DNA of 64,000 nucleotides from Allium sativum (GCA_030737875.1 CM060912.1:205605231-205669230); one strand, 5' to 3'. Counted from the stretch's first letter, positions 45,970 to 59,561 are shown. Numbers and translations: made by a program. The notes: a model not told the origin generated them from the sequence alone.

Positions 45970-47415
45970 GGTCGGTTGCGCATGGATGCAGAATTGAACC
46001 AGAGGATATAACAGCATTTCAGAAAAGCTGTAAAAGGTTGTTTTGACATTTTGGCCAGTTTTTCATAGCGAAAAGGTTGGAGATGCTATAAAATGCAGTA
46101 TCGAACAAACGAAGCTTGTTTTTGAGTCGATAATGGTTCTATCTTCGACATGAGCTCAAGTAGGAAGGTTCGAAGTGTCGTTATGTGTTCGTTGATCGGT
46201 GAAAAGTAGCGAATGAGGTGAACACTCAAAGGTCATGAGTTGGTGGATAATGGTTGCTCGAGAATGTTGCTTGAGCTATGGATAGTCGTCAAGTTGGATG
46301 ACTAGAGATGCGAAGGCTGAGAGGTTATCATTGTCTTAAGTTCTAGCAGGCTCAAAGCAAAGGTACGATGGGGACACTAAAAAGACCGATTGTAGGTCGA
46401 GTACCTTAGGTATCGTTGAAAGGCCTAGTTGTCAAGGTTGTACATACATACGTATCATTGAAAGGCGTATGGAGTTTATGCTAGAACTGGGGCTACTATT
46501 AGCCCTTGATATATGGCAAGGTTGGCCGTAATACGATTAACGATGGTTTCAAAGCAGGATTGGCGGTGGTAGCCATATCAATCATGGATGATTGTTGTTC
46601 TGTTTGTACTATCTAATGTAGGTTGTCCAATGTCGAAGGAGATGTTCCTTGAGTGCTTGTCTAGTATTGGTTTAGGCCTCTGGAGCTTGTGCTTGAGGAT
46701 GTTGAATTCGATTAGGATGGTTTACATGAAATATATATAATTTGGATGTTATGAGTGCTTACCATGATTGAATGGGTGTTCTGGTTTCCATGGATGAATG
46801 GTTGAATTGTTTATCATAAGGGCTATCACGGTTCGATGTAGGGAAGACGGGAGTTGAGTTCTTCTCTGGTGTTTGGTAGATTGGTTTGTTAATCTACCTA
46901 TTCTCATATACTTTATTGTTGAAGTTTGTTAGTTGTTTTATCGCTCACTAAGACTGTTGTCTGACTCAAGGTTTTATGTCTCCTCTTATTACCTTGGGTT
47001 GTTCATCCAGTTGCGGATGGGCAGACTAAGTAGCAGGTTACAGGTTACTAGTGAGGACGATGATGCTGTGTGGAGGCGAGCAAGAGGCTGGCGTACCAGT
47101 TTTACTACTATTTAGTATCTTTGTTTCCGTTGTTTGAGTGTACTATGAGGGTTATAGTGAGGCCTTATATACAAACTTTGGTATCAGTTAGATAACCTTT
47201 TAGGATGTTGAGAAAGTTTCAAAAGTTTGTTATATGATGCTTCATTACTATTACCTGTTGTATATGTTCTATTATATTTTATCCTTGAGTTATGAGTTCT
47301 ACGACAGGTTCCGATGTCGTTTACCTACTCTGATGATCGTCCAGTGCTGCCTGGCACACTTTTCAGCGCATTATTCCTCTTGTTTAGTGCAGGGGTTATG
47401 GGCGGTCGTCACATT

Positions 47416-47427
47416 TGGTATAAGAGC
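47416..47427 (+). other. Primer binding site, copy 1
   Basis: TGGTATAAGAGC, two bases after LTR A; one mismatch from the initiator-Met-tRNA complement TGGTATCAGAGC. Confidence 0.75.
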
Positions 47428-47619
47428 TCTGGTTATCGATTTTAGCCAAAGTTATAAATGTATCACGTATGAGAGACGTACTTGTAGATTTCGGTTGGAT
47501 TCTTACTATATATATATAGTAGCAGCGTTTGTTCTCTTTTAGCAGTTTTTCTTGGAAGTGGCCAATTATTCTAAATTGTAGATTTAGGAGTAGATGAGAA
47601 TCAAGATACACTGCTAGGG

Positions 47620-48537
47620 GAGCTAATACTGGAGGGGGAAATGGCGGTGAACCAAATTACCCGGCCATACTTGAAGCCATGGTAGAAGCATTTATGCGAA
47701 GGGTACCCACTCCAGTGGCAGCACCGATAGATGTTGGTGCGAGTTCCTAGAGTAGTAGATTTTGCAAAGTTGTGCAAGGACTTTACATCTCTAGGTGGAA
47801 AACCATTCAAAGGAACTGAACTAGCTGAAGAGGTTCAGAGGTAGATGGATTCTTGTGTTCGTATCTTTGGAGACTTGGGAATTGAGGATGCAATAAAGAG
47901 GAAGCTTGCATCATGGCAACTGCAAGGTAGGGCCATGGAATGGTGGAATTCTGTTACACTCGAGACTCCAGAGGAAGAAATTTCGTGGGAGTTGTTTCAA
48001 GCTAAGTTTGAAGCGAAGTTTATCTCCACCGTGAAAAAGTCAATTCTTCTTAAGAGATTTGTGGAGCTTAAGAAGAATGGTCGCCCAGTTCTTGGCTATA
48101 TTTCTGACTTCGAGGCCTTGTCGAAGTATGCTCGTTCATATGTGGATACTCCTTATCAAAAGAACTAGAAGTTTGTCTTGGGGTTGGATGAATAACTTGG
48201 GAATCAGCTTGTGGATCACCTCGATGATAGCTTTGAGAAGATCGTCGAGAAGGCTTTGAGACATGAAAGTTTGTTTCCTAAGAAGAGGTCTATTGTTGTA
48301 CCTAAGGAAGAACAGAAGCCACAGTAGGGTGATAATAATCAGAAGAGGAAGTAGCAACAATATAAAGGGAAGAATGGCCAAAAGAATCCTAAGGGTGAGT
48401 TGGTTTGCTTTAACTGCCAACAGAAAGGCCATTTTGCTAGTGAGTGTAAGAATCCCAAAGCTGAGAAGAAGTGCTTCAAGTGTGGAAATCCTGGGCATGA
48501 GAAGAAAGAATGTCCAGAATAAGATAAGTTCATGTAT
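47620..48537 (+). pseudogene. Tekay-2 copy 1 gag, broken
   Basis: The reading begins around GGNGGEPNYP, passes a conserved gag core (RKLASWQLQGRAMEWWNSV, FQAKFEAKFISTV, YISDFEALSKYARSY) and ends in two intact-looking zinc knuckles, [14 protein letters not shown] and [14 protein letters not shown] (48409-48512). Stops interrupt it, including 48193-48195, 48325-48327 and 48352-48354, all shared with copy 2, plus private ones near 47842 and 48166. One frame break lies near 47740. Confidence 0.85.
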
Positions 48538-51500
48538 GTTGTGACGGCAAATACTTTCGAAGTCGTGCCAACTTCTTCAAGAGCTCCTACTGCAGAGGAG
48601 TAGGGAAAGGGTGTTGTGGTGCAAGGTACTCTTTCTTTTAATGGTGTTTCAGTTCGAGTTTTATTTGATACTAGAGCATCGCATTTATTCATTTGCAATG
48701 AGCTTATTAATCGCTTGGGTTTGGAACCCGAGATTTGTGATAGGCCATTGTCGTGACAAATCCAATTGGGGGTTCGTCTAGTTTGTGCATGTTGTGCCAT
48801 GGTCTAGTGTCGTCGAGTCATGGTTGCTCTTTTGTGTGCGATTGCTTTATGTTGAACTTCGCTGGGTTTGGGATCATCTTGGGCTTGGATTGGCTCAAGA
48901 GGTATGTGGCAAGAGTGAATTGCGAGAAGCTAAAGGTGAGGGTCAAGGATGTGGAAGGGAGAAAGGTGTTGATTAGATTTATATGTGAAGACGGGGTCTT
49001 TGTGAGTTATCTATATTCGCTTGAGATTCCGCATGAAGATATGTCATCTATGCTGATCGCTAATGAGTATGAGGATGTCTTTGACGAGGTCAAAGGGTTT
49101 CCGCCGCATCGTGAGATCGAGTTTAGGATCGATTTGGTCGAGGGTGCTAGACCAATTGTTATGCCTCTTAGGCGGATGGCGCCTAAGGAATAGCGAGAAT
49201 TGGAGGTGCAAGTTTGTGACCTTCTGGGGAAGGGACTCATTCGGAGAAGTGTTTCCGAATGGGGTGCACCGGTCGTGTTTCCTACCAAGGCAGATGGCTC
49301 ATTAAAATTGTGTGTGGACTATCATGAGCTGAACAAGGTGACCAAAAAGAACAAGTACCCATTGCCAAGGATAGACGACCTGTTCGATCAGCTTCACGAA
49401 GCCAAAGTGTTTTCCGAAATGGATTTGGCAACGGGGTTTCACCAATTGAGGGTGGCTAAGGATAGTGTGCCAAAGACTGCTTTTAGGACACCATCTGGTT
49501 TCTTCGAGTGGTTGGTGATGCCAATCGGGTTGACTAACGCGTTAGCGTATTTCGTGGATCTTATTAATAGAGTGTTCAGAGATCAGTTGAACAAGTTCAT
49601 GCTTGTGTTCGTGGATGATATTCTAGTTTATTCTCGGAATGATGAAGAACATAAGACGCACTTGAGAGTTGTGTTAGAGATCTTGCAAAAGCATCAGCTG
49701 AGAGCTTAGTTTTCCAAGTGTCACTTTTGGAAGAGTGAAGTGAGGTTCCTAGGTCATGTTGTTTCTGGAGATGGAATAGCGGTTGACCCTGCTAAAGTGG
49801 CAGCAATCCAGGACTGGGATATACCTTAGAATGCGGCGGATGTTTTTTCTTGGGTTGGCTGGTTATTACCGACGGTTTATCAAGGATTTCTCCGAGGTAG
49901 CTGCACCATTGATAGGATTGACAAAGAAGAACCAAGTGTTCACATGGGACGCAAAGAGTGAGAAAGCATTTGTAATCCTGAAGGAGAGATTGACGAGTGC
50001 TCCTATGTTGACCATTCCAATTGGGAATGAAGAGATGGTGGTATACACCGATGCATGTGGTATTGGACTTGGAGCAGTGCTAATGCATAAGGATAAGGCT
50101 ATGGCCTACGCAAGTCGACAGCTAATGCCACATGAGAAGAATTACCCAACTCATGATTTGGAGTTGGCGGCGATTGGCTTTGCTCTAAAGATGTGGAGAC
50201 ATTACCTATTGGGAGTTCGATTCGAGTTTTTTACAGATTGCAAATCATTGAAGTATCTTTTCTCCCAAAAGGATTTGAATCTTTGGCAGCAACGATGGTT
50301 AGAGTTTTTGACGTCGTATGATTTTGGTATAGCCTTTACTCCTGGCAAAGGTAACGCAGTTGCAGATGCGTTGAGTCGAAGACACGCAAGTTTGGGAGCG
50401 ATGTTTTCAGAATGAAAGAGCCTCGAGTATTTGGCAAGGTTTGATTTCAGGCCAAGGTGTGAGCTGGAACATGAAATGTTGGCAAGCTTACCGATAAGAC
50501 CTACTCTTATCAGAAGGATTGGCGAGAGCCAAAAGCGAGATGCAAAGCTTGTCGAGTTTATCCAGAAGCAGGAACCAGAGAATAAAGAGTTCGAGGTCGA
50601 TCGGGAAGGTTGGCTTCGAAAACAAGGACGATTAGTTATTCCTGATATTGATGGATTGAGAGATGAGGTTCTGAGGGAATGTCATCACTCGAAGTTGACG
50701 ATTCATCCTGGTGGCAATAAGATGTAACATGACATGAAGCGAGTCTACTACTGGGAAGGGATGAAGCGAGATATTGGAAAGTTTATTTCCAAGTGCATGA
50801 ACTGTTAGTTAGTGAAAGCTGAACAGAAGAAGCAGAGTGGTTTGCTTCAGCCATTAAAAGTTCCTACGTGGAAGTGGGAGCAGATATCGATGGATTTTAT
50901 CGATGGAATACCTAGAACCAGGACTGGAAATGAAGGTATTTGGCTCATCGTGAATCGCTTGACCAAAAGTGCGAGATTCATTCCTGTCAAGTCGACAAGG
51001 ACGGCGTTAAAGTTGGCTGAGCTTTATGTGAAGTGGATAGTTCGATTCCATGGAGTCCCAAAAAGTATAGTAATTGATCGAGATCCATTATTTACGTGAG
51101 GATTTTGGAGAAGTTTGCAAGAAGCTTTGGGAACTAGGTTGTGCTTGAGTACGACTTACCATTCCCAAACTGACGGTCAAACAGAGAGGGTCAACCGAGT
51201 TTTGGAAGATCTCTTAAGAGCTGTGTGTTGAATTTTAGGGGATTATGGGAGGACCATCCGCATCTAGTTGAGTTTGCATATAACAATAGCTACCAGTCTA
51301 GCATTGGGATGACATCATACGAGGCGTTGTATGGAAGACCATGCAATTCTCCAGCTGGTTGGTTAGAAACTGGAGATAAGTTGGTACTTGGGCCAGAGGT
51401 GATTAGAGAGATCTCGGATTGTATTGAGATCGTTCGACAACGAATGAAAGCAGCCCAAGATCATCAGAAGAGTTATGCGAATAAGCATCGAAAGGATTTG

Positions 51501-51946
51501 GAATTCAACGTAGGCGATATGGTTTTCGTGAAGATTTTGCCGTTGAAGCATATGGTTAGATTCGAAAAGAAAGGGAAGTTAGCTCCTAGGTTCGTTGGAC
51601 CATTTCTGATAAACGAGCGAATTGGAAAGCTCGCATATAGATTGGAGTTACCCGAGAAAATGTTGACTGTGCATAATGTGTTCCATGTGTCGTTTCTATG
51701 GAAGTTTGTGCATGACTCGAGTGTGGTGGTATCTCCGGGGCAGTATGAAGAACTAGAAGTAGAGTCGTAGTTACGGAACCTCGTAAACCGCTTCGTATTA
51801 TAGGAAACGACACGAAATAGCTTAGGAGAAAGACGGTTAAACTAGTTAAGGTACAATGGAATGAAGATGGCGACGATTGTACGTAGGGGACGGAAGAGAG
51901 CATAAAGGCGACTCATCCAGAACTCTTCGTCGATAGGACCCTTTGA
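48538..51946 (+). pseudogene. Tekay-2 copy 1 pol with decayed chromodomain
   Basis: Protease active site reads Asp-Thr-Arg (Arg codon 48673-48675) where glycine is required. Reverse transcriptase 49200-49709 keeps the FVDD box. RNase H 49783-50415 keeps YTDACG, DLELAA and FTDCKSL. Integrase: zinc finger near 50680-50810, core with SMDFIDG, IDRDP and TDGQTERVN, then a GPF/Y-type module to 51770. Stops shared with copy 2: 49707-49709, 49827-49829, 50413-50415, 50806-50808. Private lesions include stops near 49192, 50726 and 51097 and a shift near 51230. A chromodomain-like segment (VKLVKVQWNEDGDD; HPELF) is read in another frame at 51771-51946, with two stops. Confidence 0.85.
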
Positions 51947-52129
51947 TATCGTATCATTGTTATATCATTGTATCTTGTTTAGTAGAATTCCGCGTGCTAG
52001 GATAAGGCTATGGATGCATGGCTTGATGGTTGCTAGTTTGGATGATAGAATTGGCTTCTCAATTATGATAGGCATGCGGAATTATTATGGTTGTTGTGTT
52101 TTCTTGGAATTTCGGGGGTGAAATTTCTT

Positions 52130-52142
52130 AAGGGGGGAAGAA
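52130..52142 (+). other. Polypurine tract, copy 1
   Basis: AAGGGGGGAAGAA directly before LTR B; the equivalent at 59752-59764 precedes LTR C. Confidence 0.85.
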
Positions 52143-55013
52143 TGTAACAGCCCGCAAATTATGTATTGAAAGATCGTGAGATATTTTTATTTTATTACTT
52201 GAGGGTTGAATCATTCTCATCTTTTGATACGTTGCTTATGGAGATGTGAAACATGTCCATAATTATTACTAAATTTGTTTATGACCATTTTCCCCTATCA
52301 GTCTTGCATAGGGCATAACTTTTGACTCAACTCGAATCAGAGGGTGAGACCTATGCCATTGGAAAGGAATTGATGATTGCCTTTCCGTAGAGTGATTACA
52401 TTAAGGATTTAGCTCAGCGGTTTGGGAGGAATCGTTGTTTTAAGGTTTTTCAGTTGGTTGTTCAGGTTTTGGGGAGCCTAATGGGCTGAATTTGGTGGCC
52501 CATTAGTGGGTTGGTGGAAACTATAAATAGGGGGTGAGAGGCATGGAGAAGAGGCTACTTCTCTCATTCTCTCATTTGGCAGCCTTGAGCTCCTTCTTCC
52601 TCTAACACTTTTCCACCATTAAAAATCCAAATCTAAGGAGGGAGATCATAGATCTACACCATTGGAGGCTAAATCTACATCGATTGAAGCAAGGATTCAT
52701 CAGATCAAAGGGATTGGTCGAGGTGCTTGCTATCCAGATTCTTGTTTCATCAATTTTAGCTTGTTTTTGGAGAATCGATGAGTGATTTGCATCTCTCACA
52801 TGGATTCAATGAAGTATATGAGTGTTTGGTCATGTTTTTTTTATTAAATTTAAGTTGTTTTCCATAGATCTACATCATCATAAGTCCTATTTTATATGAA
52901 TCACCTTAGGATCTGATTTAGTAAGTGAAAACCGGTAATTCATATGCTATTCCATACGTTTATGCAAGTTAGATCTATCATTTTTGTTTATATGTTCATC
53001 TATCATGATTTTGGTGAAATTTGCACAATTTTGGTAGCAATCGTCATATTCATGTTGTTAGTGATTTCACAACATGCTTATGGTTTGTTGAATGAATTAG
53101 ACGAGTATATTTCGCCGATTGTATCGATTGGCGAAGTTTTGGTCAAAATTGGACATAGATTAGGGCTGTTCAGGCCAGGGGTGGCACCAGAGAAATGACA
53201 ACATTTGTCAAATGCTGTGAAATGCAGTGGTCGGTCGCGCATATGACAGCATTTGTGAAATGTTGTGGTCGGTCACACCTATGACATCATTCGTGAAATG
53301 ATGTGGTCGGTCACGCATGAGTTTTTGGCTAGCGCATATGAGAGCATTTGAGAAATGTTGTGGTCAGTCGCACCTACGAAAACATTTGTGAAATGTTGTG
53401 GTCGGTCGCTCATGAGTTTTTGGGTCGCACATATGATAGCATTTGTGAAATGCTGTGGTCGGTCGCGCATGAGATTTGGGTCGCACCTACGACAGCATTT
53501 GTGAAACGCTATGGTGGATCGCACCTATGACAAAATTTGTGAAATGTTATGGTCGGTCGAGCATGGATTTCGGTCGCACATGGATGCAGAATTGAACCAG
53601 AGGATATAACAGCATTTCAGAAGCATTGTAAAAGGTTGTTTTGGCATTTTGGCCATTTTTTCATAGCGAAAAGGCTGGAGATGCTATAAAATGCAGTATC
53701 GACCAAGCGAAGCTTATTTTTGAGTCGATAATGGTTCTATCTTCGACACGAGTTCAAGTAGGAAGGTTCTAAGTGTCGTAATGTGTTCGTTGATCGGTGA
53801 AAAGCAGCGAATGAGGTGACAACTCAAAGGTCGTGAGTTGGTGGATAATGGTTGCTCGAGAATGTTGCTTGAGCTATGAAAAGTCGTCAAGTTGGATGAC
53901 TAGAGATGCGAAGGCTGATAGGTTATTGTTGTCGTAAGTTCTAGCAGGCTCAAAGAAAAGCTACGATGGGGGCACCCAAAAAACCGATTGTAGGTCGAGT
54001 ACCTTGGGTATCGTTAAAAGGCCTAGTTTTCAAGGTTAGACATACATACGTATCATTGAAAGGCGTATGGAGTTTATGCTAGAACTGGGGTTACTATTAG
54101 CCATTGATATATGGCAAGGTTGGCCGTCATACGATTAACGATGGTTTCAAAGCAGGATTGGCGGTGGTAACCAGAGTAATTCATGGATGATTGTTGTTCT
54201 GTTTGTACTGTCTCATGTAGTTTGTCCAACGTCGAAGGAGATGTTCCTTGAGTGCTTGTCTGGTATTGGTTTAGGCCTCTGGGGCTTGTGCTTGAGTGAT
54301 ATTGAATTCGATTAGGATGGTTTACATGAGATATATATAATCTGGATGTTATGAGTGCTTACCATGATTGAATGGGTGTTCTGGTTTCCAGGGATGAATG
54401 GTTGAATTGTTTATCATAAGGGCTATCACGGTCCGATGTAGGGAAGACGGGAGTTGAGTTCTTCTCTGATGTTTGGTAGATTGGTTTGTTAATCTACCTA
54501 TTCTCATATACTTTATTGTTGAAGTTTGTTAGTTGTTTTATCGCTCACTAAGACTGTTTTCTGACTCAAGGTTTTATGTCTCCTCTTATTACCTTGGGTT
54601 GTTCATCCAGTTGTGGATGGGAAAACTAAGTAGCAGGTTACATGTTACTAATGAGGATGATGCTGCTATGTGGAGGCAAGCAAGAGGCTGGCGTACCAGT
54701 TTTACTACTATTTAGTATCTTTGTTCCCGTTGTTTGAGTGTTCTATGATGGTTGTAGTGAGGCCTTATGTTCAAACTTTGGTATCAGTTAGATAACCTTT
54801 CAGTACGTTGAGAAAGTTTCAAAAGTTTGTTATATGATGCTTCATTACTATTATCTGTTGTATATGTTCTATTATATTTTATCCTTGCGCTGTGAAATCT
54901 ATGGTAGGTTCCGATGTCGTTTACCTACTCTGATGATCGTCCAGAGCTGCCTGGCACACTTTTCAGCGCATTATTCCTCTTGTTTAGTGCAGGGGTCATG
55001 GGCGGTCGTCACA
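52143..55013 (+). mobile_element. Tekay-2 middle LTR (B)
   Basis: 2871 bp, starting TGTAACAGCC and ending GGTCGTCACA. It serves as 3' LTR of copy 1 and 5' LTR of copy 2. By eye most of it is closer to LTR A than to LTR C, except in its first ~60 bp. Confidence 0.92.
53198..53550. repeat. Hairpin array in LTR B, eight units
   Basis: Units at 53198, 53246, 53284, 53341, 53379, 53436, 53492 and 53530 are in the same order as LTR A, with individual arm substitutions. For example 53284 keeps the ACATCATT/AATGATGT pairing. Some units have acquired mismatches. Confidence 0.82.
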
Positions 55014-55015
55014 TT

Positions 55016-55027
55016 TGGTATCAGTGC
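55016..55027 (+). other. Primer binding site, copy 2
   Basis: TGGTATCAGTGC after LTR B; one mismatch from TGGTATCAGAGC, at a different base from copy 1. Confidence 0.75.
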
Positions 55028-55224
55028 TCTGATTATCGATTTTAGCCAAAGTTATAAAACGTAATCACGTATGAGAGACGTACTTGTAGATTTTAGTTGG
55101 ATTCTTACTATATATACATATATAGTAGTATTGTTTGTTCTCTTTTAGCAGTTTTTCTTGGAAGTGGCTAATTGCTCTAAATTGTAGATTTAGGAGTAGA
55201 TGAGAATAAAGACACACTGCTAGG

Positions 55225-56139
55225 GGAGCTAATACTGGTGAGGGAAATGGCGGTGAACCAAATTACCCGGCCATGTTTGAAGCCATGGCAGAAGCATTTA
55301 TGCGAAGGGTACCAGCTCCAATGGCAGCACCGATAAATGTAGGTGTGCGAGTTCCCAGAGTAGTAGATTTTACAAAGATGTGCAAGGACTTTATATATCT
55401 AGGAGGAAAACCATTCAAAGGAACTGAGCCAGCTGAAGAGGTTTAGAGGTGGATTGATTCTTGTGTTCGTATCTTTGGGGACTTGGGAATTGAGGATGCA
55501 ATAAAGAGGAAGCTTGCGTCAAGGCAACTGCAAGGCAGGGCCATGGAATGGTGGAATTCTGTTACACTCGACACTCCAGAGGAAGAAATTTCATGGGAGT
55601 TGTTTCAAGCTAAGTTTGAAGAGAAGTTTATCTCCACCGTGCAAAAGTCAATTCTGCTTAAGAGATTTGTGGAGCTTAAGCAGAATGGTCGCCCAGTTCT
55701 TGACTATATTTCTGACTTCGAGGTCTTGTCGAAGTATGCTCGTTCATATGTGGATACTCCTTATCAAAAGAACAAGAAATTTGTCTTAGGGTCGGATGAA
55801 TAACTTGGGAATCAGCTTGTGGATCACCTCAATGATAGCTTTGAGAAGATCGTCGAGAAGGCTTCGAGACATGAAAGTCTGTTTCCTATGAAGATGTCTA
55901 TTGTTGTACCTAAGGAAGAATAGAAGCCACAGTAGGGTGGTAATAATCAGAAGAGGAAGTAGCAACAATAGAAAGGGTAGAATGGCCAAAAGAATCCTAA
56001 GGGTGAGGTGCTTTGCTTTAACTGCCAATAGAAAGGTCATTTTGCTAGTGAGTGTAAGAATCTCAAAGCTGAGAAGAAGTGCTTCAAGTGTGGAAATCCT
56101 GGGCATGCGAAGAAAGAATGTCCAGAATCAGCTAAGTTC
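55225..56139 (+). pseudogene. Tekay-2 copy 2 gag, broken
   Basis: Same domain order as copy 1. Shares stops at 55801-55803, 55933-55935 and 55960-55962; private stops at about 55444, 55921, 55970 and 56029, the last inside the first zinc knuckle. The second knuckle [14 protein letters not shown] is complete. Confidence 0.85.
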
Positions 56140-59100
56140 ATGAAGGTTGTGAAGGCATATGCTTTGGAAGTCGTGCCAACTTCTTCAAGAGCTCTTACTG
56201 TAGAGGAGAAGGGAAAGGGTGTCGTGGTGCAAGGTACTCTTTCTTTGAATGGTGTTTCAGTTCGAGTTTTATTTGATACTAGAGCATCGCATTCATTCAT
56301 TTGTAATGAGCTTATTTATCGCTTGGGTTTGGAACCCGAGATTTGTGATAGGTCACTGGTTGTGACAAATCCAATTGGGGGTTCGTCTAGTTTGTGCATG
56401 TTGTGTCGTGGTCTAGTGTTGTCGAGTCATGGTTGCTCTTTTGTGTGTGATTGCTTTATGTTGAACTTCGCTGGGTTTGGGATCATCTTGGGCATGGATT
56501 GGCTCAAGAGGTATGCGGCAAGAGTGAATTGCGAGAAGCTAGAGGTGAGGGTCAGGGATGTGGAAGGGCGAAAGGTGTTGATTAGATGTATATATGAAGA
56601 CGAGGACTTCATGAGTTATCTATATTCGCTTGAGATTCCACATGAAGATATGTCATTTATGTTGATCACTAATGAGCATGAGGATGTCGTTGACGAGGTC
56701 AAAGGGTTGCCGCCGCATCGTGAGATCGAGTTTAGGATCGATTTGGTCGAGAGTGCTAGACCAATTGTTATGCCTCTTAGGCAGATGGAGCCTAAGGAAC
56801 AGCGAGATATGGAGGTGCAAATTTGTGACCTTCTGGGGAAGGGATTCGTTCGGAGAAGTGTTTCCGAATGGGGTGCACCGGTCGTGTTTCCGACCAAGGC
56901 AGATGGCTTGTTAAGATTGTGTGTGGACTATCGTGAGCTGAACAAGGTGACCAAAAAGAACAAGTATATGTTGCCAAGGATAGACGACCTGTTCGATCAG
57001 CTTCACGAAGCCAAAGTGTTTTCCGAAATGGATTTGGCGACAGGGTTTCACCAATTGAGGGTGGCTAAGGATAGTGTGCCAAAGACTGCTTTTAGGACAC
57101 CATCTGGTTTCTTCGAGTGGTTGGTGATGCCAATCGGGTTGACTAACGCGTCAGCATATTTCGTGGATCTTATGAATAGAGTGTTCAGAGATCAGTTGAA
57201 CAAGTTCATGCTTGTGTTCGTGGATGATATTCTAGTTTATTCTCGGAATGAGGAAGAACATAAGATGCACTTGAGAGTTGTGTTAGAGATCTTGCGAAAG
57301 CATCAGCTGAGAGCTTAGTTTTCTAAGTGTCACTTTTGGAAGAGTGAAGTGAGGTTCCTAGGCCATGTTGTTTCTGGAGATGGAATAGCGGTTGACCCCA
57401 CTAAAGTGGCAGCAATCCAGGACTAGGATATACCTTAGAATGCGGCGGATGTTCGGAGTTTTCTTGGTTTGGCCGGTTATTACCGACGGTTTATCAAGGA
57501 TTTCTCCAAGGTAGCTGCACCATTGACGGGATTAACAAAGAAGAACCAAGTATTCACATGGGATGCAAAGTGTGAGCAAGCGTTTGGAATCCTGAAGGAG
57601 AGATTGACGAGTTCTCCTGTGTTGACCATTCCAAGTGGGAATGAAGAGATGGTGGTATACACCGCAGCATGTGGTATTGGACTTGGAGCAGTGCTAATGC
57701 ATAAGGATAAGGCTGTGGCCTACGCGAATCGACAGCTAATGCCACATGAGAAGAATTACCCAACTCATGATTTGGAGTTGGTGGCGATTGTCTTTGCTCT
57801 AAAGATGTGGAGACATTACCTACTTGGAGTTCGATTCGAGTTGTTTACGAATTGAAAATCGTTGAAGTATCTTTTCTCCCAAAAGGGTTTGAATCTTCGG
57901 CAGCAACAATGGTTAGAGTTTCTGACGTCGTATGATTTTGGTATAGCCTATACTTCTGGCAAAGGTAATGCAGTTGCAGATGCGTTGAGTCGAAGTCGCG
58001 CAAGTTTGGGAGTGATGTTTTCAGAATGAAAGAGCCTCGAGTATTTGGCAAGGTTTGATTTCAGGCCAAGGTGTGAGCTGGAACATGAAATGTTGGCAAG
58101 CTTATCGATAATACCTACTCTTATCAGAAGGATTGGCGAGAGCCAAAAGCGAGATGCAAAGCTTGTCGAGTTTATCCAGAAGCTGGAACCAGAGAATAAA
58201 GAGTTTGAGGTCGATCGGGAAGGTTGGCTTCGAAAACAAGGATGCTTAGTTATTCCTGATATTGATGGATTGAGAGATAAGGTTCTGAGGTAATGTCATC
58301 ACTCAAAGTTAACGATTCATCCTGGTGGCAATAAGATGTATCAGGACATGAAGCAAGTCTACTACTAGGAAGGGATGAAGCGAGATATTGGAAAGTTTAT
58401 TTCCAAGTGCATGAACTGTTAGTTGGTAAAAGCTGAACAGAAGAAGCAAAGTGGTTTGCTTCAGCCATTGAAAGTTCCTACGTTGAAGTGAGAGCAGATA
58501 TCGATGGATTTTATCGATGGACTACCCAGAACCAGGGAAGGAAATGAAGGTATTTGGGTCATCGTGAATCACTTGACCAAAAGTGTGAGATTCATTCCTG
58601 TCGAGTCGACAAGGACGGCGTTAAAGCTGGCTGAGCTTTATGTGAAGTGGATAGTTCGATTCCATGGAGTCCCAAAATGTATAGTAAGTGATCGAGATCC
58701 ATTATTTACGAGAGGATTTTGGAGAAGTTTGCAAGAAGCTTTGGGAATTGAGTTGTGCTTGAGTACGGCTTACCATTCCCAAACCGACGGTCAAACCGAG
58801 AGGGTCAACCGAGTTTTGGAAGATCTCTTAAGAGCTTGTGTGTTGAATTTTAGGGGATCATGGAAGGACCATCCACATCTAGTTGAGTTTGCAAATAACA
58901 ATAGCTACCAGTCTAGCATTGGGATGACATCATACGAGGCGTTGTATGGAAGACCATGCAATTCTCTAGCTGGTTGTTTAGAAACTGGAGATAAGTTGGT
59001 ACTTGGGCCAGAGGTGATTAGAGAGATCTCAGATTGTATTGAGATCGTTCGACAACGAATTAAAGCAGCCCAAGATCATCAGAAGAGTTATACGAATAAT

Positions 59101-59561
59101 CATCGAAAGGATTTGGAATTCAACGTAGGCGATATGGTTTTCGTGAAGATTTCGCCGTTGAAGCATATGGTTAGATTCGGAAAGAAAGGGAAGTTAGCTC
59201 CTAGGTTCGTTGGACCATTTCTGATAAACGAGCGAATTGGAAAGCTCGCATATAGATTGGAGTTACCCGAGAAAATGTTGAGTGTGCATAATGTGTTCCA
59301 TGTGTCATTTCTATGGAAGTTTGTGCATGACTCGAATGTGGTGGTATCTCCGGGGCAGTATGAAGAACTAGAAGTAGAGCCGTAGTTACGGAACCTCGTA
59401 AACCACTTCGTATTATAGGAAACGACACGAAATAGCTTAGGAGAAAGACGGTTAAACTAGTTAAGGTACAATGGAGTGAAGATGGCGACGATTGTACGTA
59501 GGGGACGGAAGAGAGCATAAAGGCGACTCATCCAGAACTCTTCGTCGATAGGACCCTTTGA
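56140..59561 (+). pseudogene. Tekay-2 copy 2 pol with decayed chromodomain
   Basis: The longest open part of the array, 56140-57318 (392 codons), covers protease and most of reverse transcriptase. The protease reads Asp-Thr-Arg (Arg codon 56281-56283) as in copy 1; reverse transcriptase keeps FVDD. It ends at the shared stop 57316-57318. RNase H (57469-57855) has lost its first catalytic aspartate (Ala codon 57664-57666) and has FTN plus a stop where FTD is expected. Shared stops continue at 57436-57438, 58027-58029 and 58420-58422. The integrase core is open at 58504-59385 with SMDFIDG, SDRDP and TDGQTERVN. The chromodomain segment to 59561 has the same frame change and stops as copy 1. Confidence 0.85.

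Larger units (their letters stand above)
44563..47413 (+). mobile_element. Tekay-2 left LTR (A)
   Basis: 2851 bp, starting TGAAACAGCC (the other copies suggest TGTAACAGCC) and ending GGTCGTCACA. Holds a TATAAATA box at 44943-44950, a leader, a hairpin array at 45617-45969 and a CACTAAGACTG...TCTGACTC segment near 46950, like the 3' part of other chromovirus LTRs. Confidence 0.9.
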
